Of a DNA stretch of 37,744 nucleotides, positions 1 through 8,596 are shown piece by piece; position 1 is the first letter of the stretch, and every line of letters starts with the position of its first letter. The notes under the pieces were generated by a model. It was not told where the DNA came from. It did not search any database and saw nothing but the letters and a program-made list of their open reading frames with translations. Made by a program: the position numbers and the translations under genes. This stretch comes from Syntrophobacteraceae bacterium (lineage in GTDB: Bacteria; Desulfobacterota; Syntrophobacteria; Syntrophobacterales; Syntrophobacteraceae): positions 1 through 37,744 of the forward strand of contig JARLHO010000055.1 of NCBI GenBank assembly GCA_031292215.1, given 5' to 3'.

Positions 1-1
1 A

Positions 2-118
2 ATCTCGGGAGCCTGGTGGCTAAAGGAAAACGCTGACAATATGTTAGCCCTGCGAACCACAAGGGCGAACTCCGATTGGGGCAACTACTGGCGTCAGTGC
101 GGCGAAGAAGCCGCTTAG
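2..118 (+). pseudogene. transposase C-terminal fragment (left-edge partial)
   Basis: An open frame enters from the left edge and stops at 116-118. Its last 38 residues contain a GAWWL segment followed by NMLALR and a terminal NYWRQC stretch. From memory this resembles the C-terminal end of ISKra4-like transposases, in which a G-x-W-W...MLALR segment lies close to the C-terminus. The rest of the gene lies outside the window, so it may be an intact insertion sequence or a remnant. No terminal inverted repeat could be identified downstream. Positions 119-311 show no gene or recognisable site. The family assignment is tentative. Confidence 0.4.
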
Positions 119-311
119 CGTATCAGTTCGAATTACACCCTGTTCCAGGAATTCAGGGGTAATCTGTTCTAACTCAATTCCTCCGTTAAATCGACTATTT
201 AGGATTGTCTCCGTTCAAAATCCCGATAGTCATCGCCTCTGCGACCTCAGCCTGCTCTGTGCACACCTGAATCCACCGCAGTCTTTCCCAAATCGGGTTG
301 GGGCAGCGGTT

Positions 312-557
312 CTCCCTGCTCCCCGCTCCCCGCTCCCCGCTCCCCGCTCCCTGCTCCCTGCTCCCTGCTCCCTGCTCCCTGCTCCCTGCTCCCTGCTCCC
401 TGCTCCCTGCTCCCTGCTCCCTGCTCCCTGCTCCCTGCTCCCTGCTCCCTGCTCCCTGCTCCCCGCTCCCTGCTCCCTGCTCCCTGCTCCCTGCTCCCCG
501 CTCCTTGCTCCCTGCTTCTTGCTCCTTGCTCCCCGCTCCGTGCTCCCTGCTCCCCCG
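312..557. repeat. heptanucleotide tandem array, unit CTCCCTG / CTCCCCG
   Basis: About 34 consecutive 7-bp units run in perfect register from 312 to 549, followed by one 8-base variant (550-557). Units are mostly CTCCCTG, with CTCCCCG at the left end and a few single-base variants (CTCCTTG, CTTCTTG, CTCCGTG) near the right end. Because 7 is not a multiple of 3, all frames of one strand read the same peptide cycle without stops, which creates a false ORF at 298-612. On the minus strand each unit carries GGG separated by four bases, matching the G3-N1-7 quadruplex pattern many times over. The array ends one base before the complement of the stop codon of the minus-strand hydrolase gene. Confidence 0.95.
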
Positions 558-1190
558 TCAGGCGTCCCGGCTCAAAATGACGACCTCGATCCGGCCATCG
601 AGCGCTGATTGAAATTTTTTTGCGTCCTCTTGCGAGCCGACTATTTCTCCGTAATGAATCGGGACGGCGACCTTGGGATTTATAGCCGTGGCCGCCGCCA
701 CAGCCTCATCGGCGGTCATGACATAAGTTCCGGAAACGGGCAAAAAGGCGATATCGACATCGAGCTCTTTCATTTCCGGGATAAAGTCGGTATCCCCTGC
801 GTGGTAATAGCGCACACCGTCGAGTGTAAAGACAAAAGAGAGCATGCCCGCGGCCCTGGGATGGAAGTCCTTATTGGTATTGTAGGCCGGACCGACCTCG
901 ATTGAAACCCCTTTTACCGTCAGCCGGTCGCCGGGGGCCACCACCCGGACATCCCCTTTTATGTTTTTTGCCGCATTGGCGTCGCACACGATGACCGAAT
1001 CGGTTTTCCTGATCTTTTCAATGTCTTCGGGCGAACAATGGTCGAAGTGTTCGTGGCTTATCAGTATGAGGTCGGCAGGTGTTAAGACCGATACCCTGAA
1101 GGGATCGATCATTACGACCGTGGTTCCGTCGATTCGAATCCCGTCATGGCCGAGCCAGTGGATTTTTTTTATCGTTTCTTCAAGATGCAT
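558..1190 (-). CDS. MBL-fold metallo-hydrolase (YtkL/UPF0173-like)
   Basis: A 210-residue metallo-beta-lactamase fold protein. The metal-binding signature SHEHFDHC (HxHxDH) lies near residue 45, a second ligand set is in HAGDTDF, and a C-terminal PIHYG supplies the last histidine. The short protein with a simple LGHDGIRI start resembles the YtkL/UPF0173 group of predicted Zn-dependent hydrolases; the substrate is unknown. No signal peptide is seen, so it is probably cytoplasmic. The ATG at 1188-1190 is preceded by a GAGGGGA ribosome-binding site. The gene is divergent from the helicase at 1409 and its 3' end abuts the heptamer array, so its transcript tail would enter a G-rich repeat. Family is certain, function is not. 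Confidence 0.85.
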   Translation of the reverse strand: MHLEETIKKIHWLGHDGIRIDGTTVVMIDPFRVSVLTPADLILISHEHFDHCSPEDIEKIRKTDSVIVCDANAAKNIKGDVRVVAPGDRLTVKGVSIEVGPAYNTNKDFHPRAAGMLSFVFTLDGVRYYHAGDTDFIPEMKELDVDIAFLPVSGTYVMTADEAVAAATAINPKVAVPIHYGEIVGSQEDAKKFQSALDGRIEVVILSRDA

Positions 1191-1408
1191 GGATTTCCCC
1201 TCTTTGCAGTATCAAAACAAATGTCGCGGTTAACAAAGCGCCCGCCTCCAAGGCGAACCGACACACCTTTTCTATACTAAAGTCGGGGATTTGAATTGCA
1301 AGCACGTTCTTTGACTTGCAGACCATTTCCTTTTTGGGTTAATCTAGCCGACAAGATAGCGGACCCTTCGATCACCCGAGCACTCGAATTTTTTCATCGG
1401 ATTTTATC

Positions 1409-4342
1409 GTGATTCAGCGTTTTTTAAACAGGCTTCTGACATATCGACTAAAAGATTTCGAAATCTCTTACCATGCCGAGATCGCTTCGCAGCCGCCGGT
1501 TTTTGGCAACCTCTCGCCCCCCCTTGCGATTCCGGTCGAAGAGGCGCTGCTACATCTTGGCATAACTTCTCTTTTCAGTCACCAGACAGCAGCTTTGGAC
1601 CACATCCGCGCGGGCAACCACCACACCGTTGTGTCCACTCCCACCTCGAGTGGAAAATCCCTCATCTATAACCTGTGCGTCGCAGAGGCGCTATTAGCCG
1701 ACCCCCAAAGCCGCGCTCTCTATCTTTTCCCGGTAAAAGCGCTTGCCAGGGATCAGCTCGATTCCCTCCAGGAGCTATTCGCAGCCCTGGCCGACGGCAC
1801 AGGCGCCCCTCTATTTAGCTCCCGTGTCTACGACGGCGACACAACGCCCAACCAGAGGGCCTCGATACGCCGGCGCCATCCGAATGTACTTCTAACCAAT
1901 CCGGATATGCTCCATTACGGTCTTTTGGCTTTCCACCACAACTGGGAGCAATTCTGGAAAAAGCTCCGCTACGTCATCGTCGATGAAATGCACACCTACC
2001 GGGGGGTTTTCGGCAGCCACGTGGCCCAGATCTTTCGCAGACTCCGCAGGATTTGCAGCCATTACGGGAGCAGCCCCCGGTTCATTTTGCTCTCGGCAAC
2101 CATTGGCAACCCCGCAGAGCTTGCAGCCGGCCTGACCGGTGTCCCCCTGGAGGAGATCGCTTCGGTTAGCGGGGAAAGCGGCGCCCCCGGCGCCAAACGC
2201 CATTTTGTCTTTTTGCGCCCGACACAAGATAGCGCCGGCCATTCGGCGGGCGCCGCCGCGCGGCTGATCGTTCAGGCTGCCGGGGCGGGTCTAAAAACGA
2301 TTGCCTTTACCCAGTCGAGAAAATTGACCGAACTGGTCCACATGAGCGTCATCGAAATGGACCGGGGGCTTCGCAATAAGGTCAGCTCTTACCGGGCGGG
2401 CTTTTTGCCCGAAGAGCGGCGAGTAATCGAGCGCAAGCTGTCCGATGGGAGCTTAAGCGCTGTAATTTCTACAAGTGCTCTGGAGCTTGGAATAGACATT
2501 GGCGGTTTGGATCTTTGCATCCTCGTAGGCTACCCCGGGACAGTCATGACCACCTGGCAGCGGGGAGGACGCGTTGGAAGATCCGGCCGGGAATCGGCCA
2601 TAGTCTTAATCCCCGACCAGGATGCGCTCGACCAGTACATAGTGAACCACCCTGCCCGCTTCCTGGAAAGCAGCTACGAGATCGCGGTAATCGACCCGAT
2701 GAACCCCGAGATATTAAACGCTCATTTGCCGTGTGCGGCGGCCGAGCTCCCGATACGCCCAACCGATTTCGATTTCCTAAACGATAAAGTCTCAAAGGCT
2801 CGAGAAAAACTCGTCTTATCCGGCGGGCTCATTCAAACCCTTGAAGGAGACAGATGGCTAAGCGGTGTGACAAGGCCTCACCGTCTGCTAGACATTCGCT
2901 CGGTCGGCCCCTCGTATACGATCACAAAGACCGCTAACGGAAAGACCGTAGCCCTTGGGAAAAACGAAGGCGTACGAGCTCTTAAGGAATGCCATCCCGG
3001 GGCTGTCTATCTGCACCGGGGCGAGACCTACGCGATCGAATCCCTTGATCTCGAAAAGAAGGTGATCCGCGCAACCCCTGCGACCGTTCCCTATTTTACG
3101 CGGGCCGTAAGCGAAAAGGAAACCGAGATACTCGAAAGACTGGCCTCCAAGCCTGCTGGAAACTTTATCGTTTGCATGGGCCGGCTGCGGGTGACAGAAA
3201 TTATTACGGCTTTTGAGGCAAGACGTCTTTACACCCATGTGCTTCTTTCGAAAAACCAGCTCGATTTGCCGCCGCAGACCTTTGAGACCGTGGGCTTCTG
3301 GATCGAAATCGAACCACTTCTAGAAGCCAGGATCCGGAAAGCGGGCCTGGATTTCATGGGGGGCATTCACGCCATCGAGCACACGCTGATCAGCATGTTT
3401 CCTCTCTTTGCCGTGTGCGACCGAAACGACATCGGGGGGATCTCGATCCCCATGCACCCCCAGGTCGAAAAGGGCGCCATCTTTGTCTACGACGGCTATC
3501 CGGGGGGCATCGGGCTATCGGCTAGAGGATACGACATAATAGAAGAGCTAATCGAGAGGACCAAAGAGCTTATCGCCTCCTGCCCCTGCTCCGAGGGGTG
3601 TCCGGCGTGCATCCACTCCCCCAAATGCGGTTCGGGAAACAAACCGCTCGACAAGGCGGCGGCAATCGAGCTTCTACGATACCTCTCGGCGGAAAAGAGT
3701 CTGGGGGAGGGCGACATCGCGTGCGAGTCGAGTCCTTCTGTGCAGCCGTTTGCCTCACCGGAGTCAAAAGCCCCCGGGGACTTTCGCATAGGGTTTTTCG
3801 ACCTCGAAACCCAAAAGCTTGCCTCCGAGGTCGGCGGATGGCAAAATTCGCACCTTATGCGCGTATCGGTAGCCGTTCTTCACGAAGTTCCGGCCGATAC
3901 GTCCTGGACCTACCGCGAGCATGAAATCGAGGGACTAATCGAGCATCTAAAGCAACTCGACCTCGTTGTCGGCTTTAACATCTCGGGCTTTGACTACCGG
4001 GTCCTTCGAGCTTATACGACGTATGATCTGGACAAACTTCCAACGTTTGACATTCTTTCCCGAATTCATAAGGGACTCGGTTTTCGCCTGAGCCTGGGAC
4101 ACCTGGCCCAGGCAACACTGGGTCGGCCCAAAGGAGGCGACGGACTCCAGGCGGTCGACTGGTTCCGCCAGGGCAAATGGGACGATCTCATAAAGTACTG
4201 CACAGAAGATGTGGCGATTACGCGCGATCTATTCTACCACGGCGTTGATAAAGGCTACCTCGTCTACGCCAACAGGGACGGTTCCCTGTTGCGGATTCCG
4301 ACTCCATGGAAAATAGGCGATCTGGTGGCCTCGGCAATTTGA
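1409..4342 (+). CDS. MrfA-type DEAD/DEAH helicase (DUF1998) fused to a DEDDy 3'-5' exonuclease domain
   Basis: A 977-residue fusion. Residues about 1-780 are a superfamily 2 helicase: TPTSSGKS with Lys83 (motif I), DEMH at 192-195 (motif II), SAT at 229-231, and QRGGRVGR from 384 (motif VI). The DUF1998/MrfA metal-binding cysteines are at 725, 727, 731, 734 and 740. After a linker, residues about 790-977 form an RNase H-like exonuclease: FDLET (Asp798, Glu800), GFNISGFD (Asp862) and YCTED (Tyr930, Asp934), which completes a DEDDy set. In Bacillus subtilis the helicase MrfA (YprA) and exonuclease MrfB (YprB) are separate proteins acting in excision of mitomycin-type DNA damage; here both activities appear to be on one chain. 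The start is GTG at 1409. A NusG-like gene follows after 49 bp on the same strand. Confidence 0.88.
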   Translation: MIQRFLNRLLTYRLKDFEISYHAEIASQPPVFGNLSPPLAIPVEEALLHLGITSLFSHQTAALDHIRAGNHHTVVSTPTSSGKSLIYNLCVAEALLADPQSRALYLFPVKALARDQLDSLQELFAALADGTGAPLFSSRVYDGDTTPNQRASIRRRHPNVLLTNPDMLHYGLLAFHHNWEQFWKKLRYVIVDEMHTYRGVFGSHVAQIFRRLRRICSHYGSSPRFILLSATIGNPAELAAGLTGVPLEEIASVSGESGAPGAKRHFVFLRPTQDSAGHSAGAAARLIVQAAGAGLKTIAFTQSRKLTELVHMSVIEMDRGLRNKVSSYRAGFLPEERRVIERKLSDGSLSAVISTSALELGIDIGGLDLCILVGYPGTVMTTWQRGGRVGRSGRESAIVLIPDQDALDQYIVNHPARFLESSYEIAVIDPMNPEILNAHLPCAAAELPIRPTDFDFLNDKVSKAREKLVLSGGLIQTLEGDRWLSGVTRPHRLLDIRSVGPSYTITKTANGKTVALGKNEGVRALKECHPGAVYLHRGETYAIESLDLEKKVIRATPATVPYFTRAVSEKETEILERLASKPAGNFIVCMGRLRVTEIITAFEARRLYTHVLLSKNQLDLPPQTFETVGFWIEIEPLLEARIRKAGLDFMGGIHAIEHTLISMFPLFAVCDRNDIGGISIPMHPQVEKGAIFVYDGYPGGIGLSARGYDIIEELIERTKELIASCPCSEGCPACIHSPKCGSGNKPLDKAAAIELLRYLSAEKSLGEGDIACESSPSVQPFASPESKAPGDFRIGFFDLETQKLASEVGGWQNSHLMRVSVAVLHEVPADTSWTYREHEIEGLIEHLKQLDLVVGFNISGFDYRVLRAYTTYDLDKLPTFDILSRIHKGLGFRLSLGHLAQATLGRPKGGDGLQAVDWFRQGKWDDLIKYCTEDVAITRDLFYHGVDKGYLVYANRDGSLLRIPTPWKIGDLVASAI

Positions 4343-4391
4343 TGCGGACCGCGATCGTCCGGACTGATTCATTTCAACCGAAAGGCTCCCA

Positions 4392-4970
4392 ATGAGCAGC
4401 GACTTAAGCGGCATCGAAATATCGGGCGCACAAGAAACGCGCCTCCTTGTCCCGTCGGCCGGGCAATGGTATGCGCTCTACGTTCAGGTCAATCACGAAA
4501 AGGAGGTGACAAAAAGGCTCGAGCAAAAGGAAGTCTTCTGCTTCCTGCCCCTCCTTGAGACCTGGAGCAAGAGGCGTGACCGCAGGAAAAAAATACAGCT
4601 CCCGATGTTTCCCGGCTATGTGTTCGTAAACGTCCATCTGGACAGCAGCGCCAACCTCACAATGGTCAAGACCCCGGGGGCGCTCAGCCTTCTTCACAAC
4701 TCCGACGGCCCGTTATCGATTCCCTCTTATCAGATTGAAAACCTTAGGACTTTGATCCTGTCAGCCCAGCCGCTCCAAGTCCACAGTTATCTCAAAGAGG
4801 GCGACTGGGTGCGGGTTGTGCGCGGTCCCCTTTCGGGATGCGCGGGAATTTTAATGAGGACCGACCCCAAAAGAGGACGGCTGGTCGTAAGCGTTGACAT
4901 AATCAAGCAGTCGGTAAGCGTCGAACTCGACCTGGAAGACGTAGAGCCCGTAGAGCAGGGCAAAAGCTAA
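4392..4970 (+). CDS. NusG-like transcription antiterminator (UpxY/RfaH-type)
   Basis: A 192-residue protein with an N-terminal NGN domain (WYALYVQVNHEKEV from about residue 26, then the FPGYVFVNV strand) and a C-terminal KOW segment (EGDWVRVVRGPLSGCAGIL, about residues 136-155). These are the hallmarks of NusG paralogues such as RfaH and UpxY, which bind RNA polymerase at the beta' clamp and suppress pausing or termination in specific long operons. Housekeeping NusG normally sits with secE and the rplK/rplA genes; that context is missing here, so this is probably a specialised paralogue. No capsule or O-antigen cluster follows within the window, and its target cannot be named. It is co-oriented with the helicase and ends before a terminator-like hairpin. 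Confidence 0.8.
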   Translation: MSSDLSGIEISGAQETRLLVPSAGQWYALYVQVNHEKEVTKRLEQKEVFCFLPLLETWSKRRDRRKKIQLPMFPGYVFVNVHLDSSANLTMVKTPGALSLLHNSDGPLSIPSYQIENLRTLILSAQPLQVHSYLKEGDWVRVVRGPLSGCAGILMRTDPKRGRLVVSVDIIKQSVSVELDLEDVEPVEQGKS

Positions 4971-5009
4971 AACATTCCACGCAGCTTTTGCCTTGTGACC
5001 TTTTTACTT

Positions 5010-5040
5010 CGCCCCAGGGGGGCGGCCTTTATTCTTTTTT
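5010..5040 (+). terminator. intrinsic terminator after the NusG-like gene
   Basis: A GC-rich hairpin with stem CGCCCC (5010-5015) and GGGGCG (5019-5024) and loop AGG is followed by a T-rich tail (5028-5040, ending in six T). It suits rho-independent termination of the helicase/NusG-like unit. The tail overlaps the last codons and stop of the convergent ntrX gene. Confidence 0.7.
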
Positions 5041-6384
5041 GATGCCCAGGGCCTTCATTTTCCTGTGCAGGTGCGTTCTTTCCAGTCCGACCTTTCCGGC
5101 GGTAAGCGATATATTCCAACCGTTTTCCTCGAGCCGCCTGAGCAAAAAGTCTCGCTCGAAACACGCTCGCGCTTCCTCCATGGTCTGGCATTCGAGCCAG
5201 GCGGTATCGCCGTTTTCTTCCCGAAGACCGTTTCGAAAATCCGCGGGCAGGTCTTCTGGCCCGATGACGTTTCCGGGGGTCATGATGATGAGTCTTTCGA
5301 TAAAATTTCTAAGCTCCCGGATGTTCCCGGGCCAGGGATATATCTGCAGTGTCCGGTAGATTCGCGGGTCTATTTTCTTTTTTCCGAGCGCGCTCTCGCA
5401 GGCAATCTCGGTTGCGAAATGCTCGACGAGCAACTCCAAATCCTCCAGGCGCTCCCGTAGAGGCGGAACAAAAATCGGGATAACGTTTAACCGGTAGTAG
5501 AGATCTTGCCTGAACCTGCCCAATTCTATCTCTTTTTGCAGGTCCTTATTGGTTGCGGCAACGATTCGGACATCCACCTCGATGGGGCGTGAGCCCCCGA
5601 CCCGCTCGAAGACCTGCTCCTGGATGATGCGCAAAATTTTGGCCTGGGTCCGGTTGCTCATATCCCCTATCTCATCGAGAAACAGGGTGCCTCCGTTAGC
5701 CAGGTCGAATTTACCCTTGCGCCTTTCGTGGGCCCCGGTGAAGGCGCCCTTCTCATGGCCGAAAAGCTCGGATTCGATCAGTTCCTCGGGGATGGCCGCG
5801 CAGTTGACTTCTATAATCCGACTGGTGCTTCGCCGGCTCAATAGATGGATCATCTTGGCGGCCAGCTCTTTACCCGTTCCGTTCTCCCCGGTAATCAACA
5901 CGGTCGCGTTTGTGGGCGCCGCGCGCTGGATCTGCTCCCACAGGGCGCCAACCGCCGGGCTTTCGCCGATCATTCTGCGGTCGGCCTTATTTCGCAGCAG
6001 CCGGTTTTCCTCCTCCAGGCGGGAAAACTCAATTGCGTTTTGAATCGACACCAACACACGCTCGATGGAAAGGGGCTTTTCTATGAAATCGAAGGCCCCC
6101 ATCCTCGTGGCCTTGACCGCCGTTTCGATAGTGCCGTGGCCGGAAATAATGATTACCGGAAGCAGCGGGTAGAGCTTTTTTACCTCGTCAAGGACGACCA
6201 TCCCGTCGATTCCCGGCATCCAAATGTCTAAGAGGACCAGGTCGGGGGGGTCCTTTTTTGCCCTTTCCAGGGCCTCTTCCCCACAGCAGGCCTGTATCAC
6301 CTCGTAGCCCTCGTCCTCGAGGATCCCGCTAAGGGACTGCAGAATGCTTATCTCGTCGTCAACGATCAGTATTTTTTGCTTCAT
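5029..6384 (-). CDS. ntrX: sigma-54-dependent response regulator NtrX
   Basis: A 451-residue NtrC-family activator. The receiver domain (about 1-120) has the acidic pair VDDE, the phospho-acceptor Asp in LVLLDIWMPG and the EKP lysine. The AAA+ domain has Walker A GENGTGKE, the sigma-54-contacting GAFTGA loop and the Walker B region LFLDEIGD. The C-terminus is a Fis-type helix-turn-helix (SLTAGKVGLERTHLHRKMKALG). It activates RNA polymerase carrying RpoN, whose gene lies in this window at 20329. It lies 11 bp downstream of the kinase ntrY in the same unit. The NtrX assignment rests on pairing with an NtrY-like kinase; other NtrC-type names are possible. Confidence 0.85.
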   Translation of the reverse strand: MKQKILIVDDEISILQSLSGILEDEGYEVIQACCGEEALERAKKDPPDLVLLDIWMPGIDGMVVLDEVKKLYPLLPVIIISGHGTIETAVKATRMGAFDFIEKPLSIERVLVSIQNAIEFSRLEEENRLLRNKADRRMIGESPAVGALWEQIQRAAPTNATVLITGENGTGKELAAKMIHLLSRRSTSRIIEVNCAAIPEELIESELFGHEKGAFTGAHERRKGKFDLANGGTLFLDEIGDMSNRTQAKILRIIQEQVFERVGGSRPIEVDVRIVAATNKDLQKEIELGRFRQDLYYRLNVIPIFVPPLRERLEDLELLVEHFATEIACESALGKKKIDPRIYRTLQIYPWPGNIRELRNFIERLIIMTPGNVIGPEDLPADFRNGLREENGDTAWLECQTMEEARACFERDFLLRRLEENGWNISLTAGKVGLERTHLHRKMKALGIKKE

Positions 6385-6395
6385 CCATTTCCCCG

Positions 6396-8588
6396 CTAAC
6401 CGGGCAGTTCCACCGTAAACACGGTTCCGCCGGGCTCGTTTCCGCGCACCCGGATAAACCCGTTGTGATCGGCAATGATGCTCGATACGATGGCAAGCCC
6501 CAAGCCCGTGCCCTTGTTTTTGGTCGAATAGTAGGGTTCAAAAACCCGGGGCCGGTTTTCCGGAGAAATCCCGTGGCCGGTATCGGCGCATTCCATTCTT
6601 GCAATTTTCAGGGCAGCATCGTAGGAGAGCCGGATGGATATCTCGCCGCCTCCCGCGCCGATGGCATGCACCGAGTTTTCAAGCAAATTGATTATCACCT
6701 GCCGGAACTGATCCCGATCCAGCCGCAGATCGGGCATAGTATCATCTTTTTGCAAACTAAACAGTATCCTGCCGTAGTTATGCCTGTAGAGGCTCAGCCC
6801 TTCTTCGACGATCTCGCAGAGGCTGCAGGGCTGAAGCCTTGCCCGCGGCAGCCGGGCAAACCGCGAAAACTCGTTTACCAGGCTTTTCATGTGATCGACC
6901 TGTTGGATTATCGTGCGGGTACACTCGTCGAAGACCGAACCCTCCCCCACGACCAGTTGCGGGTATTTGCGCCTAAGTCTTTGGGCGCAAAGCTGGATGG
7001 GGGTAAGAGGGTTTTTGATCTCGTGGGCGATACGCCTTGCCACCTCGCGCCAGGCGGCCATCCGCTGGGCTTTTTCCAGTTCGGTGAAATCATCTAGCAC
7101 AGCGACTATACCCATGAATTGGTCCCGTTCGTCGTGTAGGACCGTAACCTTTATAAAAACCGACATCGGCGCCCCGGCCACCTTGAGCTGGGCGGAGCGC
7201 TCAAGATAGGTGTGGCGACCTTCCCCGTAAGAGGCAATGAAGGCTTTTACGATCTCCATCTGCGATTGTTCGAGAAGCGCGCTGTAATGCTTTCCTTTCG
7301 TCTCCTCGGCGTTTACTCCAAAAATTATCTCGGCAGAATTGTTTACGGTCGTAATAATGCCCCGGCCATCGACGGATACCACCCCTGCGGCAATATTTTT
7401 GAGAACGACCTCCATGTACCTCCTGCGCTCTTCGAGTTCGACATTTGTCGTCTTCAGCGCGTTATAGGCGGTGTCGAGTTTTTTTCGCCCCTCGCCAAGG
7501 TCTTCGATCATACTGTTAAACGAAGCCATCAGCATCCCGATTTCGTCTTGCCGGTCCGGGTCCAAACGCACATCGAGGTCGCCCTCGGCAATCCTTTGGG
7601 TTGCCGTCAAAAGCTTTTGGATGGGCCCTGTGAGGTTTTTGGCAAGGTAGAAGCCAAACCAGACAGCGGAGAATATCGCAAGCATCGTAACGATCGAAAA
7701 AGTGATGAAGTGGCTGCGCTTTAGAGGCTTTTGGAGCATTTTTAGCTGCAGGTAGCTGTTATAGCCTGCGGTGATTGTTTTAAGCCTGCGGGAAAGTTCT
7801 TTGGGAAGCACCCGAAGGGCTATGAGAACCGAGCCGTCTCCGGTAAGAAATCTCAAGGGAATAATGGCTGCTATGGCGCTTTTTGCGCCGGGCAAAGTCA
7901 CGATCTTGGAGGTCGTGGGGCTATTTGGCTCGAAGTTTCCCCGCAGCCAGGCGGGGTTTGGGCTTTGAGCCGCATTCTGCGTGAAACTCCACCGCAGATC
8001 CCCGGAGGCCCCAAACACATAGGCGGCATCGATTCTTGCGGCAAAAAGAAAGCCCAGCCCCTCCAGGCGAGGCTTGCCTTTGCCCTCGGAAATCATCCTG
8101 GCCGCTTCGGGAACCAGGGCGCGACACTCGGACACAAAGTCGGAGCGTTCACGATCGAGGTAGTCCCGGGCGAGCTGGACCGAATTCTCAAGGGACTCCT
8201 GCACCCTGGAGCTAAACCACTGGTCGAGGCTCGAAAAAATGAACTGGCTGGCAAACCAGAAAAGCGGAACGGCGGGAATCAGGGTGAGAATGACCGAGCC
8301 GGCCACCAACCGGGTCTTAAGCTTTGAGCCGAGGATGTTTCTTTTCCTCTCGAAGATGAGCTTTATGAAGTTTCGAAGAACCAGGTAAGCCAGCAGCAAA
8401 AGGAGTAAGACATTTAAATTTATGAAGACGACAAGAAGGATATTGCTAACCATGGGCGCCCGCAATAGAGGCTTGAAAAACCACCCCTGCGCCAGCCCAA
8501 GAGCCAGCACCAGTGCAAGGGCCGCGCAGACGACTATGCGTTCCCAGAAACGGCGCCTTTCAGCCGATTTGGAACCCCAGTTGCTCAT
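6396..8588 (-). CDS. ntrY: NtrY-like sensor histidine kinase
   Basis: A membrane histidine kinase of 730 residues from the chosen start. Three hydrophobic segments lie near the N-terminus (about 18-36, 47-70, 92-115), an extracytoplasmic domain follows, and a fourth membrane segment (FSIVTMLAIFSAVWFGFYLA) leads into HAMP (KNLTGPIQKLL...). A PAS domain comes next, then HisKA with the phospho-acceptor His in HEIKNPLTPIQL and an ATPase domain (GTGLGLAIV). This order matches NtrY, which phosphorylates NtrX. The open frame extends upstream to 8654 over the 3' end of the DUF4390 gene, but only through TTG and a poorly supported ATG. The ATG at 8588, 8 bp after that gene's stop, begins MSNWG and was chosen. 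The ligand is unknown. Confidence 0.82.
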   Translation of the reverse strand: MSNWGSKSAERRRFWERIVVCAALALVLALGLAQGWFFKPLLRAPMVSNILLVVFINLNVLLLLLLAYLVLRNFIKLIFERKRNILGSKLKTRLVAGSVILTLIPAVPLFWFASQFIFSSLDQWFSSRVQESLENSVQLARDYLDRERSDFVSECRALVPEAARMISEGKGKPRLEGLGFLFAARIDAAYVFGASGDLRWSFTQNAAQSPNPAWLRGNFEPNSPTTSKIVTLPGAKSAIAAIIPLRFLTGDGSVLIALRVLPKELSRRLKTITAGYNSYLQLKMLQKPLKRSHFITFSIVTMLAIFSAVWFGFYLAKNLTGPIQKLLTATQRIAEGDLDVRLDPDRQDEIGMLMASFNSMIEDLGEGRKKLDTAYNALKTTNVELEERRRYMEVVLKNIAAGVVSVDGRGIITTVNNSAEIIFGVNAEETKGKHYSALLEQSQMEIVKAFIASYGEGRHTYLERSAQLKVAGAPMSVFIKVTVLHDERDQFMGIVAVLDDFTELEKAQRMAAWREVARRIAHEIKNPLTPIQLCAQRLRRKYPQLVVGEGSVFDECTRTIIQQVDHMKSLVNEFSRFARLPRARLQPCSLCEIVEEGLSLYRHNYGRILFSLQKDDTMPDLRLDRDQFRQVIINLLENSVHAIGAGGGEISIRLSYDAALKIARMECADTGHGISPENRPRVFEPYYSTKNKGTGLGLAIVSSIIADHNGFIRVRGNEPGGTVFTVELPG

Positions 8589-8596
8589 CGCCCGGG

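Noticed and set aside
312-557. CRISPR array
   Set aside because: The units are contiguous 7-mers without spacers, and no cas gene is present.
298-612. Plus-strand ORF of 104 residues with a SLLPAPC repeat
   Set aside because: It is the translation of the heptamer array; all frames are open because the unit length is not a multiple of three, and it runs into the real minus-strand gene.
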